A stretch of 64,000 nucleotides of DNA, taken from NCBI RefSeq assembly GCF_009811315.1, contig NZ_BLID01000002.1, forward strand, positions 419,831 through 483,830. The letters are read 5' to 3'. The translations under genes were made by a program, and so were the position numbers. The DNA is from Vibrio atypicus. Its GTDB lineage: Bacteria; Pseudomonadota; Gammaproteobacteria; Enterobacterales; Vibrionaceae. A model generated the notes under the pieces. It was not told the DNA's origin and did no database searches. It worked only from the letters and a program-made list of their open reading frames with translations. Below, piece after piece: positions 47,572 to 56,668 of the stretch; the stretch's first letter is position 1, and the number at the start of each line of letters is the position of its first letter.

Positions 47572-49065
47572 GTGCTTAGGAAAACAATAGTTATTTTATC
47601 ATCAGCTTTGTTTATGACTGCGTGTGGTGGAGGCGGTAGTAGCGACGATAATCCAGTCAATGAAAATGCGGGGGCTCCGGAGCAGGTCTCTACTTATTCT
47701 GGCTCTTTGGTGATACCTGATGGGGTACAAGCGAGAAGTGCAAGAGCGTTAGCGCACGATACTTTCGTTTCTTACAGTGTTTCATGTCCGAATGTCCCTG
47801 ATGGATATAAACCGATGGCTAAAGCGACCGTCGCAATGGAGGATGCCGATGGTAATCAATTGGGTGAGACGACAACCAGTGATGCTTGCGGTGTATTTAC
47901 ATTGCAGATATCTAAAGATGAGAACATTAGTGAAGACTCTGTGATTAGCGCTAATTTAGATGGTTTCAAAGAGCTCAAAGCTCACGCGCAAAACTTCAAA
48001 CAAACGGGTGATAGTAAAGATACAGATGTAATTGCCTCTACCATTCCTACTACTGCAACCTATGTTATTAGCGCCATTCAAAAAGCCAGTGGTGACGAGC
48101 TAATGTTCTCAGTGACCGATACGGTAACTAACAATGCCGTTATACAGTTGACCAAATCAGCATTTACTGTCAGCGTAAATGATCAACCTTTGGCTATCTC
48201 TGCTTTGAATACTTCTGATCAACTTGGTGTTGCGAGTAGTAATGTGATTGCCTTGGATGCAAGTGGTTCGATGTATAGTAAGGTGTTGGATGAGAACAAT
48301 GACTATGTGACTGATGCGGATGGTAATACGTACACCTTACACCGCTTAACAGCTCTAGCTGCTCATCAATTTGTCTCAGAAAAAAGTGCAGCTGATGAAG
48401 TTGGCGTAATGGCTTTTGATGGCAGGGTAGAGCTAATTGACAACACATTATTGGCCAATTATGCGTTGACGGATGTTAATGCGAATAGTGTAACGTTTGA
48501 TTATTCCAATGAAAGTTTTGTCACTGAAAAAGAAAAACTGCATTTTGCTGTTGATTTCTATAACCCAGAATCACATATGTGGATTGGAAGTCAGGTTGAT
48601 GCAAAACACGATGCTCGAACGGACATTGTTCACAAAACCAATGGATATTATCGCTGGGGTGGCGGCACTGAGCTTGAAGGGGCTATTGAAGATTCTCTAA
48701 CCGCACTACAAAATCGCAATAATGCTATTAAACGTATATTTGTGATGACAGACGGAAATAGCTATTTCAGCGACCGAGATGGTTTGATTGACACTGCTGT
48801 CGCTAACTCTATTCCGGTACATGCTGTTGCGGTAGGTGCAAACGCCAATGAGACGGATCTTAAAGAAGTTGCTGATCAGACGGGCGGTACTTATTACAAA
48901 ATTGTCGATGGGCAGAACTTAGTCGGAATTTATTCATCGTTACAGACCACCATTAAGTACGCGTATTTGGCCGAGCTTAGTACACCTCTTCAAACTGGCG
49001 ATGTAGTAAAACTGAGCTTAGAAATTAATGGTGAAACGGTTGAACGTACTATTACCATTCAATAG
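47572..49065 (+). CDS. lipoprotein with von Willebrand factor A domain
   Basis: 497 residues from the GTG at 47572, with AAGGAGA about seven bases upstream; an earlier TTG at 47548 lies before that site. The lipobox FMTAC places lipidation at Cys 18, followed by a GGGGSSDD linker. An N-terminal beta domain (about 30-215) precedes a VWA domain with the MIDAS motif DASGS (229-233), later GTELEGAIEDSLTALQ and IFVMTDGNSYFSDRDG. The divalent-metal-dependent adhesion site appears intact, suggesting protein binding at the cell surface or in the periplasm. Partner unknown; single-gene unit. Confidence 0.85.
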   Translation: MLRKTIVILSSALFMTACGGGGSSDDNPVNENAGAPEQVSTYSGSLVIPDGVQARSARALAHDTFVSYSVSCPNVPDGYKPMAKATVAMEDADGNQLGETTTSDACGVFTLQISKDENISEDSVISANLDGFKELKAHAQNFKQTGDSKDTDVIASTIPTTATYVISAIQKASGDELMFSVTDTVTNNAVIQLTKSAFTVSVNDQPLAISALNTSDQLGVASSNVIALDASGSMYSKVLDENNDYVTDADGNTYTLHRLTALAAHQFVSEKSAADEVGVMAFDGRVELIDNTLLANYALTDVNANSVTFDYSNESFVTEKEKLHFAVDFYNPESHMWIGSQVDAKHDARTDIVHKTNGYYRWGGGTELEGAIEDSLTALQNRNNAIKRIFVMTDGNSYFSDRDGLIDTAVANSIPVHAVAVGANANETDLKEVADQTGGTYYKIVDGQNLVGIYSSLQTTIKYAYLAELSTPLQTGDVVKLSLEINGETVERTITIQ

Positions 49066-49072
49066 TAACGAA

Positions 49073-49098
49073 AAAGCGCCCTTAGAGTAGGGCGCTTT
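49073..49098. terminator. bidirectional terminator, VWA gene / HD-GYP gene
   Basis: The perfect stem AAAGCGCCC/GGGCGCTTT with an eight-base loop is followed by CTTGTC on plus and by TTCGTTAC on minus. Confidence 0.85.
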
Positions 49099-49108
49099 CT
49101 TGTCAAAA

Positions 49109-50602
49109 CTAAGACGCTTTGTTCATTTCCATTTCGTTCTCTGCTCTTTCCATATTTCGGTACTTATCCGCAATGGCAACGAACTGTTCTTCTATTGCAA
49201 TAAAAGCATCGACGAGTTCAGGATCAAAGTGTTGTCCATTGCCTTCGAGGATAATGGATTTGGCTTTTTCGTGACTAAATGCCTTCTTGTAAACTCGCTC
49301 CGAGATTAAGGCGTCATATACATCGGCTATCGCCATTAGGCGTCCTGAAATCGGGATATCGGCACCTGAAAGTTGATTAGGATAGCCGGAGCCATCCCAT
49401 TTCTCGTGGTGAGTCAACGATATCTCTTTAGCCAACTGAAGGAAACTGTTACTGCCTAGCTGCTTTTCTGCCATCGACAAAGCTTTCGCGCCAATTTCAG
49501 GGTGACCTTTCATCACTTCAAACTCTTCATCAGTTAATTTACCAGGCTTGAGCAGAATATTGTCAGGGATACCCACCTTGCCTACGTCATGTAGCGGAGC
49601 TGACTTATAAAGAAGCTCGATATAGGTAGGCGTAAGTAGTGCTTTATGATGTTCAAACTGACTCAAGTATTGAGCGAGTGCACGGATATATTCTTGCGTT
49701 CGCAAGATATGGGCACCTGTTTCATTGTCTCTTGACTCTGCGAGTGCCGAAAGACTGACAATAGCGACATCACGCGTGGTTTTCACTTCGTCTTGACTTG
49801 ACTCTAAGCTGTCTAGCATTTGGTTGGTTAGAGAGGCCATCGAGCCAAGCTCATCGTGTTCGAATATTGGCAGCCGGGCTTGTGTATTGCCTTTTGTCAC
49901 TTCTACTAAAGAGCATTCTTGAGAAAGTAAAATCTTATGCATCAATTTAGACCATAGAATCATGATGCTAATGGCATAACCACCTAAGACGATCGCAATA
50001 AAGATGAACTCTTTAATTACGCTAATTTTACCTGTGCCATCGAATACGCGCTCAGGGTTGTGCTCGAGCCAAAAAATGTCCTTTACAGCAATCATGGCAA
50101 GCATGGTTGTTAAGGTTGCAAGCAGTAGGCTGACCATAGTGATCATCTGTTTGACTAACGACTGGCGCTCGCCGCTCAGCTCAATGTCGTGTTGTTGCTC
50201 GTTTGAAAGTTGGTCAAATTGTTTGAGCTTTGCGGTCAGTTGTAAGATCAATCCCGTGAAAAAGCCGAATAGCGTCATCCCGAATAGCACTTTCAAATTA
50301 CTATCTAGAGGAAAGTTGTACTGGAAATTGTAAAAAAGAGCGAGTGGTACACTAGCTAAGAAAAATAACGTGGCGTCAAGACGTGCTAATCGATTTTCTG
50401 CAACAAGAGAGTGACTATTGAGCAGGAAATGGCGGAAAACAAAAACGGCACTGTAGGTAACCGAAACATGAAAAAGTATCTCGCTTGCCGTCAGAGTTTC
50501 CAACATTGGGCAAACGCGTCCACCATAAGTGCCAAAAATGAGTGCAGCAACCGCATAGAGCTTAAAAGTGAGCGGAGCATTGTAGTTTGAATTAGCCATC
50601 AT
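49109..50602 (-). CDS. membrane HD-GYP cyclic-di-GMP phosphodiesterase
   Basis: 497 residues starting at one of two tandem ATGs. About six membrane helices (residues 15-220) precede a HAMP-like linker (LVEVTKGNTQARLPIFEHDELG, about 232-253) and an HD-GYP domain from ETGAHILRTQEY (about 297). The catalytic HD is HDVGKVGIP, followed by HHEKWDGSGYP, the GYP motif. All expected metal ligands are present, so it should hydrolyse cyclic-di-GMP. The membrane domain is likely a sensor (7TM or MHYT-like family not identified). Single gene. Confidence 0.92.
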   Translation of the reverse strand: MMANSNYNAPLTFKLYAVAALIFGTYGGRVCPMLETLTASEILFHVSVTYSAVFVFRHFLLNSHSLVAENRLARLDATLFFLASVPLALFYNFQYNFPLDSNLKVLFGMTLFGFFTGLILQLTAKLKQFDQLSNEQQHDIELSGERQSLVKQMITMVSLLLATLTTMLAMIAVKDIFWLEHNPERVFDGTGKISVIKEFIFIAIVLGGYAISIMILWSKLMHKILLSQECSLVEVTKGNTQARLPIFEHDELGSMASLTNQMLDSLESSQDEVKTTRDVAIVSLSALAESRDNETGAHILRTQEYIRALAQYLSQFEHHKALLTPTYIELLYKSAPLHDVGKVGIPDNILLKPGKLTDEEFEVMKGHPEIGAKALSMAEKQLGSNSFLQLAKEISLTHHEKWDGSGYPNQLSGADIPISGRLMAIADVYDALISERVYKKAFSHEKAKSIILEGNGQHFDPELVDAFIAIEEQFVAIADKYRNMERAENEMEMNKAS

Positions 50603-50780
50603 CTAGCCCTTACGTATTACGTTAATCCATTAACGTTAGAGTATCCATAAGATTTAATAATAAATGACCGGGAATAATATCGCTAAATTTCGCGATTGAA
50701 TACATATTTGCAACATTATTATTAACTGGAATCTAGTTCTTACTGGTGAAAGGTGTCAGGCGAGGAAGGGTGTAGGTTTT

Positions 50781-50809
50781 AGTGATATACCTATGGTAGG
50801 TATATCACT
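50781..50809. repeat. perfect 13-bp palindrome with 3-base loop
   Basis: AGTGATATACCTA (50781-50793), TGG, then its exact complement to 50809. It lies 11 bases downstream of the stop of the 99-residue protein gene (minus). No T tract follows on either strand, so it is not a normal intrinsic terminator. It could be an operator, an mRNA 3' stability element, or a Rho-independent stem of unusual form. Confidence 0.75.
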
Positions 50810-50819
50810 TTGAATCGCT

Positions 50820-51119
50820 TTATTTTTTCAAGTTGATCTCTGATTCGCGAGCCTGTGTTTCAATATCAGGGTTCGCATTCAACTTGCTTTTTGCCCAATC
50901 ATTCAGATGAGAGAGGATTGCTTTAACAGCGTGTTTCTCTGTCGGGGCTTCACCTTGTGGTAGCTCAAGATCTTGTTTCGGATGTGAGCCTGTTGCGTCT
51001 TCAGCAATGTGTAGCCAGTCAGGATGCCAGTAGTAAGGTTGACCTGATGGAGAGGTCCAGCTGTGAACGCCGTTACTTTCGCCTTTATATTCAATATGAG
51101 TTTCGTTGTATTTCGTCAT
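50820..51119 (-). CDS. small protein of the YYWHPDWLHIAED family, paralogue 1
   Basis: 99 residues from the ATG at 51119; the frame is open to 51176 but the upstream part has no ribosome-binding site. The core GVHSWTSPSGQPYYWHPDWL is followed by HIAEDATGSHP and a helical TEKHAVKAILSHLNDWAK. The 78-residue protein at 53067 shares this whole core (GVHSW, PYYWHPDWLHIAED, EEHA.QAI..HLND), so these are diverged paralogues about 2 kb apart, flanking the MocR gene and a small membrane protein. No signal peptide or known motif; function unknown. Confidence 0.72.
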   Translation of the reverse strand: MTKYNETHIEYKGESNGVHSWTSPSGQPYYWHPDWLHIAEDATGSHPKQDLELPQGEAPTEKHAVKAILSHLNDWAKSKLNANPDIETQARESEINLKK

Positions 51120-51308
51120 TATAATTATCCAATTAGTAAGGTTATTCAGTTCACTAATGAGTGATAAATGTAACAAAGCATTAAATAATTATTGTGATAC
51201 AGGTCTATTAATAGCATTCACTTTAGCTATTTTAGCTGCGTTTCGTGGGCAATCCCCGAATTTGGCACACGGTATGATATGTTTGCTTGGATCAATATCG
51301 AGGGAAGT

Positions 51309-52700
51309 ATGAATCGCTATCAACAGTTGGCTGACGATATTAAACAGCAGATCATGAGTAACACATGGCGGGCAGGGGAAAAAATACCGTCGGTTAGGGT
51401 AACAAGCCGAAATTACTCTGTTAGCGCCGCTACCGTTTTACAGGCATATCAATTACTTGAGTCAGAAGGATGGCTGACTGCAAAGCCTCAGTCTGGCTAT
51501 TTTGTCACCTCTGTAATTGAGACAAGAGTTAAGCTGCCAGCCCTGGAAATTCGCCCAGCTTACAATGATGAGTTGTACGAGTTTTTGCAAAGCAATACTG
51601 TTTCGCAAGTTTCGTTTGGCTCTCCTCTGCCAGATCCGCAGCTTTTTCCATTTGATTCACTCACCCGTCATCTTGCTAGCGCAGGACGCAAGATGTCATC
51701 TCAGAGCATCATTCAGGATCTTCCTCCAGGTAATAAAAGTTTACGCCGCCTTATTGCTCAACGTTATCTAAGTCAAGGGGTAGTCGTCTCTGCTGAGGAT
51801 ATAGTGATTACCTCTGGAGCCATGGAAGCGTTGAACCTGAGCGTACAGGTGACAACGCACGTCGGTGATCAAATCGTCATTGAAAGTCCGGCTTTTTATG
51901 GGGCAATACAAGCTGCGAAACGTCATCATTTGACGGTCAATGAGGTGCAGGTAGATCCTGTAAATGGAATTTGCTTACATGCATTAGAAGAGGCCTTCAA
52001 AGCAGGTGCCAAAGCGTGCTGGCTGATGCCTAACTTCCATAACCCTACAGGCGTAACCTTGAGTGATGAAGTGAAGCAGTCTGTTGTTAAATTGGCCAAT
52101 CAATATCAGGTCATGATAGTGGAAGATGACGTTTATTCAGAACTCTATTTTGAAGGAGATAAACCAAAGCCGCTAAAGTATTGGGATAATGAAGATAGGG
52201 TATTGATGTGCGGGTCATTTTCTAAGTCACTATGCCCTGGCTATCGAATCGGTTGGGTTGTGAATCGAACATTTAATGAGAGATTGCAGAAGCAACAACT
52301 TATTTCAACGCTATCAGGCAGCTCTCCCATCCAGCAAGGCATCGCACATTATTTGCAGTTTGAAAGCTATGACAGTCATTTGAGAAAGCTGCGAAAGACT
52401 TTGAGTGAGCGCATGTATCAGTTGTCCCGCAAAGTAAGGCTAGCATTCCCCAAAGAGGCCAAAGTGTATACGCCAGGTGGTGGTTACTTTATATGGGTGG
52501 AATTACGGGAAACCTTCGATTCTTACCAAATGAGTCGACAGCTTTTTGAAGATGGTATTTCGATCGGTCATGGAAGTCTTTTTAGTACTCAACAACAATA
52601 CCAACATTGCTTAAGGATTAATGCGTCTTGTCACCTTGAGCCTATGGTCGATAAAGCAGTTTCTCGTATCGGTGAGCTTATTCAGAAGAGCGAGGCTTAG
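51309..52700 (+). CDS. MocR-type GntR/aminotransferase transcription regulator
   Basis: 463 residues from the ATG at 51309 (AGGG four bases upstream; an ATG at 51279 is possible). A GntR winged helix-turn-helix (1-68: YQQLADDIKQQIMSNTWRAG, then SVSAATVLQAYQLLESEGWL) is joined to a fold I aminotransferase domain with NFHNPTGVTLS, EDDVYSELYF and GSFSKSLCPGYRIGW, the last containing the PLP lysine. Such regulators (PdxR, GabR type) sense PLP or amino compounds and usually control neighbouring genes. The small membrane protein follows. Confidence 0.9.
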   Translation: MNRYQQLADDIKQQIMSNTWRAGEKIPSVRVTSRNYSVSAATVLQAYQLLESEGWLTAKPQSGYFVTSVIETRVKLPALEIRPAYNDELYEFLQSNTVSQVSFGSPLPDPQLFPFDSLTRHLASAGRKMSSQSIIQDLPPGNKSLRRLIAQRYLSQGVVVSAEDIVITSGAMEALNLSVQVTTHVGDQIVIESPAFYGAIQAAKRHHLTVNEVQVDPVNGICLHALEEAFKAGAKACWLMPNFHNPTGVTLSDEVKQSVVKLANQYQVMIVEDDVYSELYFEGDKPKPLKYWDNEDRVLMCGSFSKSLCPGYRIGWVVNRTFNERLQKQQLISTLSGSSPIQQGIAHYLQFESYDSHLRKLRKTLSERMYQLSRKVRLAFPKEAKVYTPGGGYFIWVELRETFDSYQMSRQLFEDGISIGHGSLFSTQQQYQHCLRINASCHLEPMVDKAVSRIGELIQKSEA

Positions 52701-52796
52701 AATAGAACTGTTCGGCTCTTTTTCGTCATAACTGTACTGCTTCATTATTGTAGTTTTGTGGTCCAATAATATCAGTAAGTTAAAGGGGAAGAGGGA

Positions 52797-53006
52797 ATGG
52801 AAAAGCAGAGTTCAAAACATGAGTTTCGCCTAATTGGAATCGCAATCGTCTGTGCATTTTTACTGGTATTTGGTCATCTTATTTTGGCTAAGTCTTTTGC
52901 CGGGTTAGCATGGACAGAATACACCGCTGCTGCGATTCCTTTTGTGATGTTTGGTTTGTGCTGGGCAAGCATTCGATATGCTGCAAGTGCAGATGACAAG
53001 AGTTAA
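52797..53006 (+). CDS. small two-helix membrane protein
   Basis: 69 residues from the ATG at 52797, with GGGAAGAGGGA just upstream, a very strong ribosome-binding site. Two membrane helices (about 12-33 and 43-62) are separated by a short KSFAGLAWTEY loop. No family recognised. It lies 96 bases after the MocR gene and could be its target or just downstream in the same transcript. A bidirectional terminator follows. Confidence 0.75.
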   Translation: MEKQSSKHEFRLIGIAIVCAFLLVFGHLILAKSFAGLAWTEYTAAAIPFVMFGLCWASIRYAASADDKS

Positions 53007-53008
53007 TT

Positions 53009-53039
53009 AAGTAAGGCTTCTTAACAAGAAGCCTTACTT
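53009..53039. terminator. bidirectional terminator, small membrane protein / paralogue 2
   Basis: The perfect 14-bp stem AAGTAAGGCTTCTT with loop AAC is followed by TTCT on plus and TTAATTAACT on minus. Confidence 0.85.
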
Positions 53040-53066
53040 TTCTATAGCATTCATTAACTATAGCTA

Positions 53067-53303
53067 TTATTGATGTTTGTCGTTGAGGTGATCGATGATG
53101 GCCTGTTTTGCATGTTCTTCGCTTGGGGTATCACCATCAGTTAATGTCAGCGGCTTTTTGCCGTGCATCCCAGTAATATCTTCCGCAATGTGTAGCCAAT
53201 CAGGGTGCCAGTAGTAAGGCTGTTCTCCCTGAGGATGGTCCCAGCTATGAACACCTTCTTGTACGCCGTTGTAAGAAAGATCTTCGATTTTAAATAGTTT
53301 CAT
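53067..53303 (-). CDS. small protein of the YYWHPDWLHIAED family, paralogue 2
   Basis: 78 residues starting MKLFKIEDLSYNGVQEGVHSW, with a GGEQPYYWHPDWLHIAEDITG core and a C-terminal helix SEEHAKQAIIDHLNDKH. It is the shorter counterpart of the 99-residue protein at 50820; the charged tail of the latter is missing. Both are on the minus strand with their own flanking sequences, so they are not a simple tandem repeat. No signal peptide. Function unknown. Confidence 0.75.
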   Translation of the reverse strand: MKLFKIEDLSYNGVQEGVHSWDHPQGEQPYYWHPDWLHIAEDITGMHGKKPLTLTDGDTPSEEHAKQAIIDHLNDKHQ

Positions 53304-53425
53304 TGTCGTCTCTCTATTGTTGAAGATACTTTTACATTAGCTCTAATTTGGCATCATTTCTATTATCGATCTTGGTATGTAAGTGTTCAGTATTTTCTAC
53401 TTTACAACTATTGGTTACAGGCATA

Positions 53426-53454
53426 AAAAAACCTCCGCATAACGGAGGTTTTTT
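53426..53454 (-). terminator. intrinsic terminator after asnS
   Basis: The perfect stem AAAAAACCTCCG/CGGAGGTTTTTT with loop CATAA terminates asnS on the minus strand; T runs exist on both strands, so it may be bidirectional. Confidence 0.92.
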
Positions 53455-53473
53455 GTTCTGGATCTTCTAGGGT

Positions 53474-54874
53474 TTAGAAGTTTGCAGAGCGTGGTGTACG
53501 TGGGAATGGAATCACGTCACGAACGTTACCCATACCTGTTACGTAAGAAACTAGACGCTCAAAACCTAGACCGAAACCAGCGTGTGGCACTGTGCCGTAT
53601 TTACGTAGGTCGCGGTACCAGTTCATGTGCTCTGGGTCGATGCCTACTTCACGCATACGCTCATCTAGAATGTCTAGACGTTCTTCACGCTGAGAACCAC
53701 CGATGATTTCACCGATGCCAGGTGCTAGTACGTCCATTGCCGCTACTGTCTTACCGTCATCGTTTGCACGCATGTAGAATGCTTTGATGTCTTTCGGGTA
53801 GTTCTTCACGATTACTGGCGCTTTAAAGTGCTCTTCAGCTAGGAAACGCTCGTGCTCAGAAGACATATCGATACCCCATTCAACTGGGAACTCGAACTCG
53901 CGACCAGAATCTAGAAGAATTTGGATTGCGTCAGTGTAGTCAACTTGGGCAAAGTCAGAAGATACAAATTGCTCTAGACGAGTAATTGCTTCTTTATCGA
54001 TGCGTTGAGCGAAGAACTCAAGGTCATCACGACACTCTTCAAGCACTGCTTTGAAGACAAACTTAAGCATATCTTCAGATAGCTTAGCGATATCGTTTAG
54101 ATCAGCAAACGCAACTTCAGGCTCAACCATCCAGAACTCAGCTAGGTGGCGGCTTGTGTTTGAGTTTTCAGCGCGGAAAGTCGGGCCAAATGTGTACACT
54201 TTGCTAAGAGCACATGCGTAAGCTTCTGCGTTTAGCTGACCAGATACAGTAAGGAAGGTTTCTTTACCGAAGAAGTCTTCGTTGTAATCCACATCGCCTT
54301 TGTCTGTGCGAGGTAGGTTTTCCATGTCTAGCGTTGAAACGCGGAACATTTCACCAGCACCTTCAGCATCAGAAGCCGTAATTAGTGGTGCAGATACCCA
54401 GAAGAAACCTTGCTCGTGGTAGAAACGGTGAATCGCTTGAGATAGACAGTTACGTACGCGTGCAACCGCACCGATCACGTTGGTACGTGGGCGTAGGTGT
54501 GCAACTTCACGTAAGTACTCGATAGAGTGACGAGTTTTCGCCATTGGGTACGTATCTGCATCTTCAACCCAGCCTACAACTTTAACGTCAGTTGCTGCTA
54601 GCTCGAAGTCTTGGCCTTTCGCAGGAGAGGCAACAATCTTACCTGTTACTTCGACAGAGCAGCCAGTGGTTAGCTTTAGAACTTCGTCTTCGTAATTATT
54701 AAGATTATTAGGGACCACGGCCTGAATCGGGTCGAAACAAGAGCCGTCGTAAATGGCAAGGAAAGAGATTCCAGCTTTGGAATCACGACGTGAACGGATC
54801 CAGCCACGAACAGTTACTTCACTGTCTACTGCTAGCTGACCTTTCAAAACGTCTGATACAGGCGCGTAAGTCAT
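53474..54874 (-). CDS. asnS: asparaginyl-tRNA synthetase
   Basis: 466 residues from the ATG at 54874, identical in length to E. coli AsnS; an ATG six codons earlier (54892) has no ribosome-binding site and would add MENIEN. Class II synthetase: N-terminal OB-fold anticodon domain ([18 protein letters not shown], about 20-37), motif 1-2 region [40 protein letters not shown], and motif 3 [15 protein letters not shown]. It charges tRNA-Asn with asparagine. A structured terminator-like hairpin precedes the start. Confidence 0.97.
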   Translation of the reverse strand: MTYAPVSDVLKGQLAVDSEVTVRGWIRSRRDSKAGISFLAIYDGSCFDPIQAVVPNNLNNYEDEVLKLTTGCSVEVTGKIVASPAKGQDFELAATDVKVVGWVEDADTYPMAKTRHSIEYLREVAHLRPRTNVIGAVARVRNCLSQAIHRFYHEQGFFWVSAPLITASDAEGAGEMFRVSTLDMENLPRTDKGDVDYNEDFFGKETFLTVSGQLNAEAYACALSKVYTFGPTFRAENSNTSRHLAEFWMVEPEVAFADLNDIAKLSEDMLKFVFKAVLEECRDDLEFFAQRIDKEAITRLEQFVSSDFAQVDYTDAIQILLDSGREFEFPVEWGIDMSSEHERFLAEEHFKAPVIVKNYPKDIKAFYMRANDDGKTVAAMDVLAPGIGEIIGGSQREERLDILDERMREVGIDPEHMNWYRDLRKYGTVPHAGFGLGFERLVSYVTGMGNVRDVIPFPRTPRSANF

Positions 54875-54894
54875 GTTTTCAATATTCTCCATTG

Positions 54895-54955
54895 AGGTAA
54901 AAATTCAACCCAACATCGCGTTATTATTGGATAAATAACGAACAAATATTGGGTT
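54895..54955 (-). promoter_or_regulatory. nested hairpin with T tract in the asnS leader
   Basis: On the minus strand an outer perfect stem CAACCCAA/TTGGGTTG (54905-54912 with 54948-54955) encloses an inner perfect stem CGTTATT/AATAACG (54918-54924 with 54933-54939). It is followed by AATTTTTACC at 54895-54904, about 20 bases before the asnS ATG. This is terminator-like; no Asn-rich leader ORF was found. Confidence 0.62.
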
Positions 54956-55054
54956 GGATAGAATTCTTAAGATTCAATGGAACATATTACCCGTCAAATA
55001 TTATGCTTCAACCTTTATTCTCATTTAGTCGAACAAAAAAACGCCATATCTCGA

Positions 55055-56668
55055 TTATTTCTTATCAGAAAGGTCAAATTGATTGAGCAGGGTTTCTAGA
55101 TGCTCGGAGAGTTGCTCAAGATTCATACTAATATCACGTGTTCTAGATGCGGACTTAGTCGTGTCGTTAGCGTGCTGAGTAATCACCAAAACCTTATCTT
55201 GAACTTGCTCGCTGAGGCTAGCGGTATTGCTGGTTTGTTGTTGAATGCTGTTTGCATGATCAAGCGCTTGTTTCATCTCATTGACTACATCAGACATTGC
55301 TTGTGATAACGCTTCTATCTGACGTGAACGTTGATGGGCGGTATCACAAACACCATCCACCGACATGAGTGAAGCTTCACTACCTTTTTGAAACTGAGAA
55401 ATGATCGATTCTATGCTGCTTGTCGCTTCTGAGGTGCGACTTGCAAGCTGACGAACTTCATCCGCAACAACGGCAAAACCGCGTCCTTGCTCACCTGCAC
55501 GAGCGGCTTCAATCGCTGCATTGAGTGCAAGTAGGTTGGTTTGATCAGCCACGCCTTTTATAACTTCTAAGATCGAAGAGACTTCGCTCGTCTGTGCATT
55601 GAGTTCCACGATATTGCCTTTAACTGCTTCGATATCGGTGACTAAGTCTTTAATTTCACCACTTGCGCTGCGAGCTTGATGGGCGCTTTGTTCCGCTACT
55701 TCGGTTGTGTGTTTGATTAATGACGAAGCATCATTTGTGGATTGCTCGACTTGCACTTGCTGTGATTGCATTTGTTCGATGTTAGCTTGGACATCAGCGG
55801 TTTCATGTTGCTGGTTACTCGCCGCATCGTCAGTTACTTGAGCGACATGAGTAAGCTCTGTGGCACTACTAGCGACTTTGTGAGAGGTGGTCTGAACTTG
55901 TTCCAGGCTGCTGTTAACCGTATCCATAAAAGAGTTAATCGCACCTGATAACTGACCAATCTCGTCTTTCTGCGAGTGGCTTAGTCTTTGAGTGAGATCT
56001 TTCGTCTTACTCACACTTTGCATGAAGCCAGAAGTTTGTTGAATTGGACGTACGATGATTTTTCTAATCAGGGCGAGTGTGACGAGAAAGCCGACAAAAC
56101 CGAACGCTGACATAATCGCTAAGGCGATAAGGGTTCGTTGGCTGATCATTTGATTCACGTGGGACAAATTGTATTCTAATCGGATGGCGCCAAGCACTTC
56201 TCCTTCCGGTGCCATATGACAAGCAACGCAGTTGGTGCCTCGGTAGTCTTCGCTCGACTTCATTGGTAAAGCAACGACGATGCCTTTACCCCAATCAGCA
56301 GAAATGGGCTCAATGACTAACTCACCAGATAGTGCGCGTTGATCGATCTCATCTTGTGGGGTTTGATTGGTTTGACCCGGGCCGTAGAGCTTACTTACCG
56401 CATTTGCTCGTAGAACGCGTACTTGCTCGATACCATCTTGAGCGAGCGCTTTTTGTCTCAAAGTTTCTTTTTGAGCCATCGTTCCCGTTAGCATCATCAT
56501 ATTAAGGCTGTCGAAGTAGTTGCTTGCCTTATCGTGAAGTTGCTCGCTGAGAACGGAGTTAATCAAATCTCGTTGCTGGAGGTATTGATATGTGGAAGAA
56601 GCAAGTAACACGATGCCAAATACGGTCACTAGCGTAATTAATAGCTTTGTTGTAATTGTTGAGCGCAT
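55055..56668 (-). CDS. methyl-accepting chemotaxis protein with periplasmic CxxCH
   Basis: 537 residues. TM1 is about 8-27 and TM2 about 179-202, enclosing a periplasmic domain of about 150 residues that contains CVACH at 147-151, the covalent heme c attachment motif; it resembles the DUF3365-type heme sensor domain. HAMP (203-257) and the full MCP signalling helix follow, with the conserved hairpin tip [20 protein letters not shown] and [16 protein letters not shown] heme-based redox, oxygen or NO sensor is plausible. Terminal EDR-type CheR/CheB pentapeptide not seen (ends FDLSDKK). Monocistronic. Confidence 0.9.
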   Translation of the reverse strand: MRSTITTKLLITLVTVFGIVLLASSTYQYLQQRDLINSVLSEQLHDKASNYFDSLNMMMLTGTMAQKETLRQKALAQDGIEQVRVLRANAVSKLYGPGQTNQTPQDEIDQRALSGELVIEPISADWGKGIVVALPMKSSEDYRGTNCVACHMAPEGEVLGAIRLEYNLSHVNQMISQRTLIALAIMSAFGFVGFLVTLALIRKIIVRPIQQTSGFMQSVSKTKDLTQRLSHSQKDEIGQLSGAINSFMDTVNSSLEQVQTTSHKVASSATELTHVAQVTDDAASNQQHETADVQANIEQMQSQQVQVEQSTNDASSLIKHTTEVAEQSAHQARSASGEIKDLVTDIEAVKGNIVELNAQTSEVSSILEVIKGVADQTNLLALNAAIEAARAGEQGRGFAVVADEVRQLASRTSEATSSIESIISQFQKGSEASLMSVDGVCDTAHQRSRQIEALSQAMSDVVNEMKQALDHANSIQQQTSNTASLSEQVQDKVLVITQHANDTTKSASRTRDISMNLEQLSEHLETLLNQFDLSDKK

